Origin: Dethiobacter sp.
Lineage (GTDB): Bacteria > Bacillota > Dethiobacteria > Dethiobacterales > Dethiobacteraceae
Length of the DNA stretch: 64,000 nucleotides
NCBI GenBank assembly: GCA_020725465.1
Contig: DYEY01000035.1
Coordinates: 1-64,000 of the forward strand
Reading direction: 5' to 3'
Part shown: one piece after another, positions 43,001 through 50,395 of the stretch
Layout: every line of letters begins with the position of its first letter
Numbering within the stretch: the first letter of the stretch is position 1
The notes under the pieces: model-generated
Database searches by the model: none
The model's input: only the letters and a program-made list of their open reading frames with translations
Told to the model about the DNA's origin: nothing
Position numbers and translations under genes: made by a program

Positions 43001-43458
43001 CCCAAATCCGCAAGCCTTCTTTCATACTCCCTGTATATCTTAATCAAATCCTGCTCTTTAAAAGAAAGGTTGCCTCCCCTGAATTCTGCCATGGCCTCTT
43101 CCAGGCCGGTAAGTGAGGCGGCGCGGAAATTGCCGATAAAACCGGCAAGTGCACGGACATAACTTTGCCGGTATTTCTCCATTTTCAGATAGGGGACAGA
43201 GCTTTCAGCCATGATTTCTCCGAGGATGGATTCAGCCGCATGCGGCGAAATCAGCCCTTTTCCGCTGTGGCTTTGAATATAGCGGGCGATAAGTTCGGGT
43301 ATGGTCAGGAAAATGTCTGTTTTTGAACAACCAAAAGAATTGATCGCATTTTGCCTGCTTTCCGGTCCCGGTATGATCACAAGGGCAGGTTCCGCCCGTT
43401 CCCTTCCCACTGTTAAATCAGGCCAGCCCCCCGCCTGGTAAACAACTTTAGCCGCCAT
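40084..43458 (-). CDS. AddB-like protein with degenerate nuclease site
   Basis: A 1124-residue AddB-like subunit. It has the inactive-helicase-like body and a C-terminal nuclease-like domain with the iron-sulfur cysteines intact (AACPLRFF at about residue 806 and TCYNCSFGRLC at about 1089). The active-site positions have changed compared with the 5574 gene: GSLLHE corresponds to RSLLKE, and VWDFKTG to LAFNYTGG, so His, Asp and Lys are replaced by Lys, Asn and Thr; TDRVDL keeps one Asp. It is therefore probably a nuclease-dead structural partner. GGAGGAAG precedes the ATG. It is operonic with the helicase that follows. Confidence 0.75.
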   Translation of the reverse strand: MAAKVVYQAGGWPDLTVGRERAEPALVIIPGPESRQNAINSFGCSKTDIFLTIPELIARYIQSHSGKGLISPHAAESILGEIMAESSVPYLKMEKYRQSYVRALAGFIGNFRAASLTGLEEAMAEFRGGNLSFKEQDLIKIYREYERRLADLGHDLRSGIFEFLRQTDRDSINRHFGLRENESVIFWGFDYITPLEAEFIYTVFKHLPRTSFFFCADGEAAEQSTRIGKSAACLIERLKHLGVEHKTLPLKRRDFFIDLSRRLFRPESTTGPGAPAVPLGDRVADSCKKVTISQANNRFQEITDIARQIRRLAGAGVSLNEIRVVAPEYQLYSSIIAEVFPDYGLAFSPEQGVPLLRYPLAMVILQLVTQGTGANLFPLREKILSSPYISFSDEVRPENLAAYQEACGVELLSHKMLDRHLSPGSHRLDYSYISSIRREAYRTIKPASGAPPLEVAGRYLKNTVPPEELEACLCRCLLQFYLLAQAEKALSAWQPKLSSERFAGILQKLLQRFRVAENIGLAEDSPLALQAGKRDRVILNRIHQLLAEMVSSLAAAGGPGEKYTMAELARLFSRLLNEASLCREEYGAVGDSAVSVQPVNRGQYQEWAYTFICGLVDGEFPAAEEFNFLQPKKDGLGLGRTYTSVDYGRHRFYQLVRSTTGALFLSRPLSDNGRRLPPSPFILDIEKRVPAELRQAESPEHGTRRDSLISRREKLLFIGKNVDKDYNSVLPLLRELKDEDREFFANVVEILRFDGLTMNTARFSQFDGLFSHEPSSSPPADSALALLARQINKIRFTPAVLERYAACPLRFFFDDILNLKQGPDYDPDTTETWRLVRSLLKEYTTKACHCGGVPGDAPLLFLEAVDRQLKEREPEEVDAFHARFINSLTAGLESGVARRRGLLAAFLEYEKNGPDLLLPYLPGLAGPVAVGEELEVWVETDRVDLAGETGRLLAFNYTGGGAGNPGRIRRGLRFDLPLAVLLVMDYVAEKQLNLEVAGAGLYQVKTAKTVRRGGYFAAAEIRTVRQANVSPRQPVFSGQREGFMARKEFSEALNRCREHILRLHRLMQKGVFHLPLCTAAEQTCYNCSFGRLCRKDQLRLEKLRSSTAGDDLSAAELNLISSIF

Positions 43459-43538
43459 AGGCTTCCTCCGTTAGCTTTTTTCTTTAAACAAGTGTAATTA
43501 TACCATATTTTCTTTTTAAGTGGTTAACCCCGGCGTCA

Positions 43539-43578
43539 GATTATATTACGGAGAGAACAGACATAGCCTTAGCCGGTT
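43539..43578 (+). repeat. Direct repeat copy 1
   Basis: AGATTATATTACGGAGAGAAC and the following AGACATAGCCTTAGCCGGTT recur at 47600-47640 with about two changes in 40 bases. The pair brackets the insertion-sequence graveyard. Confidence 0.75.
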
Positions 43579-43589
43579 ATACCACCGGC

Positions 43590-43612
43590 AAGGACATTTC
43601 TGTGTCCTTTTT
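43590..43612. terminator. Terminator-like hairpin
   Basis: AAGGACA and TGTCCTT close a six-base loop and are followed by TTT on the plus strand. No plus-strand gene reads into it, so it may be a leftover of the mobile DNA. Confidence 0.4.
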
Positions 43613-43758
43613 GGTCTTTATAATTAGATTAGATTATGGAGCCTATGGAGCATTGGTGTTCCCGATATTGAGCATGTAATGTTTTAAATCGGGGAAAAAG
43701 CGTGCGGTGATGTTACATGATGCCGCCCAGGGATCGATTGGCGTCAGAGAAGGGTTAG

Positions 43759-43911
43759 CAGCTGCAAGGTTTTGAGAAGCATTTCATCCGTGGTCTGCAA
43801 AAAATGGAATTACGATGCACACTGGCGCTGATGGTAATGCTGGCGATGGCGGTGGGACGGATACGGGAGAAACAAGGGAAAAATATGAGGAGCCTGGTAA
43901 AGGCGGCCTGA
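43759..43911 (+). pseudogene. C-terminal remnant of an IS transposase
   Basis: In one frame the DNA reads QGFEKHFIRGLQKMELR then LALMVMLAMAVGRIREKQ and MRSLVKAA before a stop. This is the shape of the last part of DDE transposases of the IS1182/IS4-like kind. A stop directly upstream and the loss of the rest show it is a fragment. Confidence 0.55.
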
Positions 43912-44179
43912 CAAAACTTAAACCGAACCATAAAAAATTGACATAATCTCCAAGGAGTAAGTGCGCCCTTTTCAATGCGGAGCTGTAATTTATTGGTTAT
44001 AATGTGCCCGGTTTTGCCTGAAACGCATCGTTATTTACAGCGATGTTTACTGTGAGTTGACGGGCTGAGGGAAAAATGGCTTGCAGCGCAAAAGGCTCGC
44101 TAAATAAATCTTTACACAGGTATTGGGTGTGTCGGAAATTTTGTGTAAATGAGTATTTCTCCTGAGATTTGGGCATATA

Positions 44180-44455
44180 CTAACTTTTGGCTGTTACCCA
44201 CCAGGAATGCGCCGGAATAAGCATACGGGGCGCTTGCTTGTCCTCTACAAGCCACTGGTCAATCGTTGGTTTGTAGGGATTTAGCTTGGGGCAAAAACGC
44301 CTCTCTGAGGCCGGTCTGGGAGCCGGTTCGTTGAAGTCCGTCTTATCGACGTACTTCTGTACCGTCTTCCAGTCCAAATTAAGCGCACCTGCAATTTGTG
44401 AAATGTTTTCTCCTTTCACGTAGAACCGGAACCTGACATCACGCACCATATCCAT
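44180..44455 (-). pseudogene. Truncated IS21-like transposase (IstA) N terminus
   Basis: Starting at ATG 44455 after GGAAAGGAGAG, the frame reads MDMVRDVRFRFYVKGENISQI, a helix-turn-helix (LNLDWKTVQKYVDKTDF) and LNPYKPTIDQWLVEDKQAPR, the N-terminal part of IS21-type transposases. After APR the sequence turns into unrelated residues and stops, so the integrase core is gone. The breakpoint is near 44223. An 8-base inverted repeat TTTACACA/TGTGTAAA lies just beyond (about 44115-44147) and may be the end of another element. Confidence 0.6.
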
Positions 44456-44816
44456 TGTAAGCACTCTCCTTTCCTCCTTGCATCCTCTAATCAGATACAA
44501 GGATACAACGCATGGTTTATGCCTGCAATGGACTTGCAAAACTATGGAATTTCCAATTGCAAAACTATGGAATTTTAACTTGCAACTTTCGGTAATTTTA
44601 TCTTACAACAAACACTTTAATATAAGCAACTCTCTGCTGAAACTACAATCTTCTGAAGTTATTTCAGTTGATAATTAGTGTTAAAGTAAGTACCCTGTCA
44701 CCTCTCACGAATTCTGACGGCGGAACTCTCACCGCCAATGGCGTTGCAGTTTGAACGACAACCCGTAAGCGGGGTGAGAGTTCGACCGTCACTTGGTTTT
44801 TGTTAAAGTTCTGCGT
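44456..44816. other. Gap with IS end-like inverted repeats
   Basis: No gene found. The left part is AT-rich with a repeated ACTATGGAATTT-like motif (44543-44577). The right part holds the inverted repeat described at 44723-44783, next to the end of the ATPase gene. Confidence 0.4.
44723..44783. repeat. Inverted repeat with two inner hairpins
   Basis: GAACTCTCACC (44723-44733) is the exact reverse complement of GGTGAGAGTTC (44773-44783). Between them lie two small hairpins (GCCAATGGC and CCCGTAAGCGGG). A third CTCTCAC is at 44702. It sits at the 3' end of the transposition ATPase gene and may be a transposase-binding end. Confidence 0.65.
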
Positions 44817-45611
44817 TTAGACAACAATGCCTCTTTGCCGGTCCAGATCAGTCAGCACACGAATGATATGGGATTCTTCGATGACATTACTGCCGCGCTG
44901 CTTGCCGTCAAAAAGAGCCTGGCCGCAAATCAGGTTAATTACCCGGGGTATTCCCTGGCTGGCAGCATGAACCTGAGAGATAGCGCTTTCGGCAAAAACC
45001 GGTGTGGTAAGGCTTGCTGCCTGCATCTGGTGACGGATGTAGCTAGCCGTCTCTTCCGGGGTAAGGCCGCTTAAATGGTACTGCATGGGGATTCTTTGCG
45101 CTACGGCTTCGTGTTTCTTTAGGCGCAGCGTCTTGCGAAATTTGGGCTGGCCGACCATAATCAGTGGGAACAGAGAGCAGGAATCCATCTGGTGCCCCAC
45201 AACAAAGCGAAGCTCCGTCAGCATGGACGGACTCATCTCCTGAGCTTCATCCACCACGACGATGAGTGACTTGTCTCCTTGCTCCTGCCGGGCCTCTAAT
45301 GTTTCCGACCAAAGGCGTTTGGCTTTGGTCAAAGAGAACGGAATTTCCTCACCTACATGACGTAATAGCTCCCCATAGAAATCGCGGGGCTTTAAACCAG
45401 TCATGGACATGTAGATGGGAAAATACCGTTTGGAATCCAGGTTCCCAAAGAGACAGCGAATCAGTGTGGACTTGCCGCTGCCCACTTCACCGGTAAGCAC
45501 CCCCAGATTGTTGTTCTCGACGACGAGCTGCAGCCGGCCGAGAGCTTCTTTATGTCCTTTGGACTGATAGAGGAAGGACGGGTCAATTTGACGGCTAAAC
45601 GGACCGCTCAT
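44817..45611 (-). CDS. TniB/ExeA-like AAA ATPase of an insertion element
   Basis: A 264-residue AAA ATPase: NLGVLTGEVGSGKSTLIRCL (Walker A), SLIVVVDEAQEMSPSMLTELRF (Walker B plus sensor), RIPMQYHLSGLTPEETASYIRHQM and the C-terminal winged region. This is the ExeA/TniB-like partner of Mu-type transposases, which delivers the transposase to target DNA. It overlaps the truncated transposase gene upstream by 4 bases, the normal order for these elements. The ATPase looks intact while its transposase is truncated. A decayed copy of its 3' part lies at 35100-35300. Confidence 0.82.
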   Translation of the reverse strand: MSGPFSRQIDPSFLYQSKGHKEALGRLQLVVENNNLGVLTGEVGSGKSTLIRCLFGNLDSKRYFPIYMSMTGLKPRDFYGELLRHVGEEIPFSLTKAKRLWSETLEARQEQGDKSLIVVVDEAQEMSPSMLTELRFVVGHQMDSCSLFPLIMVGQPKFRKTLRLKKHEAVAQRIPMQYHLSGLTPEETASYIRHQMQAASLTTPVFAESAISQVHAASQGIPRVINLICGQALFDGKQRGSNVIEESHIIRVLTDLDRQRGIVV

Positions 45612-46019
45612 CGTTGTTGCCCTCCTTCCCGGACCACGGTAAACGGATCCCCTTCCAATTCACGGCGCCTGCGCTTCTCGGCCGCCTGGAAGAAGGACAG
45701 TCCTTCGTTTTCCGGCTGTTTAGGCTCCTCCGGCCTGACCCTGCGATGATAGGGGCGGGTTAAATCAACCGGTGTTGCGTCTTCGTAGCGCTCTCCCTGG
45801 TACCAGACCTGGATGACGGAAAGGTCGAAGAGATCATAGCGCAGCAGAATTCTTCTCTTTACCAAATCTAAAGAAACCTCGTACCGGTTGCCCTCTATGA
45901 CGACACAACCAGTCTTGTCCACCGTCCGTTCCTCTTCCCATAGGAAGATTTCCGTCAGTTTTTCCGCCGAGACGCGGACTGTTTTTCGCTCGCCTCCTTC
46001 CAGCCGCGCTTTCGGGGCA
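45608..46019 (-). pseudogene. C-terminal part of a Mu-type transposase
   Basis: The frame is open from about 46019 and reads KARLEGGERKTVRVSAEKL, then DKTGCVVIEGNRYEVSLDLV, KRRILLRYDLFDLSVIQVWY and DATPVDLTRPYHRR: the Mu-type transposase C-terminal beta-barrel. The catalytic DDE core and N-terminal domains are missing upstream of 46019, so only about 137 residues remain. It leads by a 4-base overlap into the ATPase gene. Confidence 0.65.
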
Positions 46020-46471
46020 TGAGGGTTTCTCTCTTTCTCCTTTCCGTGAACTCCTTATGTATGAGTGACGGTAGAATAGGAATCATCTACCACCACTCAT
46101 TATGTCATGACTCCGCCAATGAAGGCAATAAAAAACCGCCTCCGAACCGACATGGTTCTTGGGCGGCGACAACCAAACTTCTTATCCCAACCAGAAAGAC
46201 CTGCTTCAGGTAATCGTTGACCATGACAAGACGCCTGTATCAGGGACCCAGGCGGAGGTCCTCGCTTGATTGTCATGACTTAAGAAGTTTGCTGTAGCTT
46301 ATCTTTAAAAGAGTGTATAAGGGGAGTGAATATAAGGTCCGCCTGTACGAAAGTGTTGATATTTCTACAAAACCGGGTTCTGTTAATTGCGTATTATGGT
46401 TTGATTTGGGTACAACGCCCTAGATAACATTAAAAATCCGGTGAAAAAATTTTTGCCAGGGAGGTTATTAA
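46020..46471. other. Gene-free stretch beside the truncated transposase
   Basis: No protein gene supported. It holds the nested inverted repeats at 46174-46291 and an AT-rich leader before the NucS-like gene. Confidence 0.4.
46174..46291. repeat. Three concentric inverted repeats
   Basis: Outer arms CAAACTTCTTA (46174-46184) and TAAGAAGTTTG (46281-46291), middle arms CATGACAA (46222-46229) and TTGTCATG (46270-46277), inner arms CGCCTG (46232-46237) and CAGGCG (46249-46254) are each exact. The 118-base unit could fold as a long hairpin. It may be a miniature transposable element or a structured RNA. Confidence 0.6.
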
Positions 46472-47377
46472 ATGTATGAATTTGAGCTTCATGAAGTGTT
46501 GAAAAATAATCCTTCTTTAATAGAAGATGGTTTAGTTTTCCTGGATAAAGAAGTAAATGTGGGAAGTGGCTTTAGATGTGACCTGCTTTTCCGGGATAAA
46601 GAAGGTAAAAAGGTCTTCGTTGAAGTAAAATGGATAGCCGGTAAAAGAGCGGCCATACAAATTGAGCAATACGAAGTTTTAATTAATGAAGCAAAAGAAG
46701 GTAATTCCCGTTTCGTTCTAACTGCCATTGATGCACGTCCTGGAATGTCTGAAATTATTAAACGAAGAGGCTTTGAATTTATTAAAATACCACTTGATAA
46801 GCTGGTTAATCTTAAACCTGAATGGGGAGAAAAACTTTTAAAAAAAACCACGAGAACTACTGTGTCACATAACGCAAAAGGTGAGAATCCTAAGCTTCTT
46901 GTTATTAAGAAAATATTTGATTTGGTTAAAGACGAACTGCCAGATATCTATATTAATAGGGGCCAAAAGCCCAGACTCTTAATAAACTGGGCTGGAGATG
47001 ACTACTTTAACTTTTACTTTTCAAATGCAATATCCGATGGTTTTAGGTGTGCCTTTGTATTGGATTTAGATAAAAAGAATTCTCTGCGAAGAGATGCCTT
47101 CCGAGAGATTCTGTTAAAATCTAAGGATAAAATAGAGGAACTATACAATAGTTTAGTACTTGATATGTCAGATGAAAGGATAGTTCAGGAAACTGACCAT
47201 GATGCTTGGATAAAAATAATGAGACATAGATGGTATAGTATTTACAAAATGCATAGGTTAGGAGAGATAAACTGGAAGAAAACTGACGAAACAGCAGAAG
47301 CAATAATTCCCTTAATTTTTAAGTTTATAGAGCAAACAGATTCTCTTTTGCAGATTTTCCGACCTCCGGTAAGCTGA
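46472..47377 (+). CDS. NucS-like PD-(D/E)XK endonuclease domain protein
   Basis: A 301-residue protein. The first 115 residues form a NucS-type nuclease fold: LHEVLKNNPSLIEDGLVFLDKEVNVGSGFRCDLLF (E and D), then KKVFVEVKWIAGKRAAIQIEQYEVLI with E-x-K and Q, and an AID RPGMSE motif region. The remaining part (NWAGDDYFNFYFSNAISDGFRC and more) is unfamiliar and helical. The gene is clearly richer in A and T, with AAA/ATT codon choice unlike the adjacent GC-rich genes, pointing to transfer. GGGAGG precedes the ATG. Target DNA or defence role is unknown. Confidence 0.72.
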   Translation: MYEFELHEVLKNNPSLIEDGLVFLDKEVNVGSGFRCDLLFRDKEGKKVFVEVKWIAGKRAAIQIEQYEVLINEAKEGNSRFVLTAIDARPGMSEIIKRRGFEFIKIPLDKLVNLKPEWGEKLLKKTTRTTVSHNAKGENPKLLVIKKIFDLVKDELPDIYINRGQKPRLLINWAGDDYFNFYFSNAISDGFRCAFVLDLDKKNSLRRDAFREILLKSKDKIEELYNSLVLDMSDERIVQETDHDAWIKIMRHRWYSIYKMHRLGEINWKKTDETAEAIIPLIFKFIEQTDSLLQIFRPPVS

Positions 47378-47779
47378 TGCTTTTGTATATTCAACTATCC
47401 CTCAATGTTACTGCTGACGGATAGTGTCCAGCAATAGACGGTGTTAATTGTCCAGATGTTGATGTTTTAGCTGTCCGAACTTCTTCCGGAGTCATTCAGC
47501 CACCCATTCCGGGCGCATTCGGCCAACGTGCCCTTGGGTTTGTGGGGTCTGTAGGTATAATTTGCCCATTGCTGTTATGAACAGGGCTTGTTTTTTACAA
47601 GATTATATTACTGAGAGAACAGGCATAGCCTTAGCCGGTTTGTGTTTGGCAAAGCCCACATTAAAGGACGCAGGAAATTGTCTGTACTTTGGAGGACCAC
47701 TGAAAGGTTTGCTGCACTCGCCGGGGGCTCGCGAATGTGATATATTTTACATAAACAGGTAAATGACAGGGTGGTAAAT
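47378..47779. other. Decayed DNA with second direct-repeat copy
   Basis: About 400 bases without a convincing gene. On the minus strand 47490-47560 reads RPHKPKGTLAECARNGWL, which looks like the tail of a transposase, and it is followed by TGTCCAG and TGTCCGA motifs as at IS ends. The repeat at 47600-47640 lies here. Confidence 0.4.
47600..47640 (+). repeat. Direct repeat copy 2
   Basis: AGATTATATTACTGAGAGAAC followed by AGGCATAGCCTTAGCCGGTT repeats 43539-43578 in the same orientation. The unit is about 4 kb away from its partner. Confidence 0.75.
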
Positions 47780-48049
47780 ATGCGTGAGTGGAACACCGGC
47801 GATATTGAAGAGAGAATTCGGGAAAAATTACCGGAGGTCAACCGCGCTCTTTGCCGTGGTCGCCGCGGGAAAGTGGTGAGACGGCGGCCGCGGGACAAAG
47901 AGGAGCAGAACATTTTGGATCTTCTTTGCAAACGCAAGTGGGAGAATGACGTTGCCGCAGGCAAGGTAAGATTATCAGTAAAAGAGAGTGGTATTGTGAA
48001 TTCGATTGAGCAGTATAAAACAGAACAGGTGAAGTGCTGGAAGGAGTAG
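47780..48049 (+). CDS. Small putative antitoxin-like protein
   Basis: An 89-residue charged protein, MREWNTGDIEERIREKLPEV then a basic RGRRGKVVRRRPRDKEE stretch and a helical end, KWENDVAAGKVRLSVKESG. AGGGTGG precedes the ATG at 47780. It overlaps the broken nucleotidyltransferase gene that follows by 16 bases, the layout of a small antitoxin and its nucleotidyltransferase toxin. I do not recognise the family; the role is inferred only from position. Confidence 0.5.
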   Translation: MREWNTGDIEERIREKLPEVNRALCRGRRGKVVRRRPRDKEEQNILDLLCKRKWENDVAAGKVRLSVKESGIVNSIEQYKTEQVKCWKE

Positions 48050-48306
48050 ACAGGGAAAGAATTATTAAAATTAATTTGCCAAGCGGCAAACACCTCTTTG
48101 TGATCGGAATCGAGGATATTATTCTCGATCGCCTTCGCGCCTGTGTTCATTGGCTCTCGACCTCTGATTGCGAGTGGGGCCTGCGCATGCTGAAAGTGCA
48201 CTATGCGTCATTGGATTTGGACTATATGCGTGCTATGGCCATGAAAGACCATACCATTACTTCTGACAGGTTAGCAGAATGGCTGAATGAAGCAGGGGAA
48301 GCATGA
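48034..48306 (+). pseudogene. C-terminal part of a DUF6036-type nucleotidyltransferase
   Basis: A 90-codon frame reading LEGVDRERIIKINLPSGKH, then IGIEDIILDRLRACVHW, DCEWGLRMLKVHYASLDL. This is the second half of DUF6036-type nucleotidyltransferase toxins. The N-terminal GG-x-A and D-x-D core expected before it is absent, and a TAA precedes the frame, so the gene is truncated by deletion. The GTG at 48034 has no ribosome site. Confidence 0.6.
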
Positions 48307-48440
48307 GTGTTGATGATAATAATCTTCCCTCTCTTTTTTTTCTCCCGGCAGGAAAGAAGGTATGATTGTCGAAGTTGGCAGTGATGCCGGAAGTGGCAGG
48401 GGGAAAAATGCTGCCGGTTTATCCGGGGGAGGGAGCGAAC

Positions 48441-50279
48441 GTGAGCGGTAAAGCAGCTGAACTGGAGGCACGGGGGCGTCAGGCTCTGGAAAAGGAGGAT
48501 TTTGCTCTTGCGGAGAGCCTTTTTTTACAGGCGCTGGCTGAAGAAGATGATCCCTCCATCCGCAATAATCTGGCGCTGGTCCGTTATATGGCGGGTAAGC
48601 CGGCAGAGGCGCTGGAGGTTCTGGAGGCCGGCATCAATGCAAACACACCCAATCCCTACGGGCGGGCACTGGCAGCCCACTGCCTGGCTGCGCTTGGCCG
48701 TATGCGCGAGGCCAAGCGGATGGTGGCCGGGGCGGTAAAGAATTTTGATACGTTCCTGCGTATTATGAAGGCGGAAGGGAGGGCTGTTCCGGAGAGCTGG
48801 CTTGAATATGCGGTGATTATTATGCGGTCGGCCGGATTGGTCAAAGACCACGGACAAGTATGGGACCTTTACCAGCGCTGGCAAAAGCTGCACTTACCTG
48901 CAGAATGCAGGTACCTGGCGGGGATTGCCGCTTTTAATCTGCGCAGGTTCAGGCAGGCGGCCTCCTGTTGGATCGGTCTTGAACAGGTGCTCTTCAGTTC
49001 CCAGCTGCAGCTGGTGAGTATAATGGCGGATAAGGGGCTTATCCCGCCGTTTTCACTGGAGTACGACTGGTTTCAGAAGGTGGGACGGGACTGTTACCGG
49101 CAAGCTCGGACGGAGGCGGAACTGCAGGCGGCTGTGGCCGAAAAAGGCCTGTTCCGCTTGTTTTTGTTGGTTGTGGTGTTTAGTGAATCGATGGAACAGG
49201 AACTGAAAAAAATTGCCCTGGAGGCAATTGTCTGCCACGGCGGAGACTGGGGACGGGAGGTGGGTCTGTCTTTCCTGCAATCATCGTTGCCTGATGATAA
49301 GGTAAAGTTAATGGCGGCGGAGGCCCTGGTTAAGGCGGGTGTTTTTGCCGAGGGAGAGGATATTCCCATCTTGATTGACGGCAGGCTGCAGGTAATGAGA
49401 ATAATGCAGACGCAGGTCACCTGGGATCCTCCGGAGGAAATATCGGCTGCCTACGATCAGGCGCTTTCCCTGCGGGATCAGGGTAAGGTGAGGGAGGCGC
49501 TTCTTCTTCTGGAAGAGCAAAGCAGGGGTCAGATAATTTACCCGCCGGCGATGCTGTTGCTGGCAAATTTGTACAGGATGGAAAAAATGTATGATAAGGC
49601 GTTGCCTCTTTTGGAGATGCTGGAATCCATTGCTCCCGATCACCCGATCTTTCTTTTCAACCTGGCGGCATTCTGGCTGGCAAGGAAAAACGAAGAGAAA
49701 GCCAAAGGTTACCTGGAGCGCATTGACCCAAAGCTGGGTAATGAAGAGTTCAGGGCAAAATACCGCTTGCTGAAGCTGGAAATTGAAACCATGTCCTTCC
49801 GGGTGATTGACTATGAAGACTCGCTGCGGGAAGATATTGAGGAGCGTAAACTGACGGTTGACCCGTCTATGGTCCGGGGGCTGCGTAACATGCCGGCAGA
49901 GTGGGTACGGGCGGCCTGTGCTTTCTGGAAGGTGGACTATAAAACCAGAAAAGAGGGAGAAGCAGCCCTGGTGGCTGCGGTAACTTCCCCCGCGGCCGTG
50001 CGCCGTGCCGTTTTGCAGCTGACCCCGGAGGAAAGGGAACTGCTGGTTTATTTACTGCAGCGGGGCGGCTGGGCACGGATGTATACGGTTGTCCGCAGGT
50101 TTGGTTCCATGGACGGGGACGGCCTTCTGGTGGATGAGCCGCCCCGGTCGGCAGCAGGAAAACTTTGGCTCAAAGGACTGATATTTGTAGGCCGGGCCGT
50201 GGTCAAAAACAGGAAAGAAAAGATTGCTACCATAGCTGTGGAGCTGCGGGAGATGTTGTCAGAGGTGTTATCTGTCTGA
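48441..50279 (+). CDS. Large TPR-repeat protein upstream of Wadjet
   Basis: About 612 residues, soluble, all helical. TPR units appear at the N terminus (LEARGRQALEKEDFALAESLFLQALAE, NNLALVRYMAGKPAEALEVL, GRALAAHCLAALGRMREAK) and again near residues 350-450 (AYDQALSLRDQGKVREALLLLEEQ, PAMLLLANLYRMEKMYDKALPLLEML). The C-terminal 150 residues (TVDPSMVRGLRNMPAEWVRAACAFWKV, VLQLTPEERELLVYLLQRGGW) look like a winged-helix module. GTG at 48441 has GGGGGAGGGAG about six bases upstream; the frame is open up to 48366. It lies 116 bases before jetA on the same strand, so a link to Wadjet is possible but not established. Confidence 0.72.
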   Translation: MSGKAAELEARGRQALEKEDFALAESLFLQALAEEDDPSIRNNLALVRYMAGKPAEALEVLEAGINANTPNPYGRALAAHCLAALGRMREAKRMVAGAVKNFDTFLRIMKAEGRAVPESWLEYAVIIMRSAGLVKDHGQVWDLYQRWQKLHLPAECRYLAGIAAFNLRRFRQAASCWIGLEQVLFSSQLQLVSIMADKGLIPPFSLEYDWFQKVGRDCYRQARTEAELQAAVAEKGLFRLFLLVVVFSESMEQELKKIALEAIVCHGGDWGREVGLSFLQSSLPDDKVKLMAAEALVKAGVFAEGEDIPILIDGRLQVMRIMQTQVTWDPPEEISAAYDQALSLRDQGKVREALLLLEEQSRGQIIYPPAMLLLANLYRMEKMYDKALPLLEMLESIAPDHPIFLFNLAAFWLARKNEEKAKGYLERIDPKLGNEEFRAKYRLLKLEIETMSFRVIDYEDSLREDIEERKLTVDPSMVRGLRNMPAEWVRAACAFWKVDYKTRKEGEAALVAAVTSPAAVRRAVLQLTPEERELLVYLLQRGGWARMYTVVRRFGSMDGDGLLVDEPPRSAAGKLWLKGLIFVGRAVVKNRKEKIATIAVELREMLSEVLSV

Positions 50280-50395
50280 CAGCGGGAACCTGACCTTACT
50301 GGTTGCGGATCCCGGTGATATGCCCGGCTTAGGTGCCTAAAGAAGGTAATGGCAGGGTGTGGCATCTTTTGGCAGTTTCCGGAAAGGGTTTGACT

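Noticed and set aside
44100-44160. TTTACACA/TGTGTAAA inverted repeat as an IS256-like end
   Set aside because: Only eight bases match and no transposase lies beside it.
48362-48451. Short frame MIVEVGSDAGSGRGKN before the TPR gene
   Set aside because: Its weak AAGG site and overlap with the next start could be a leader peptide, but nothing else supports coding.
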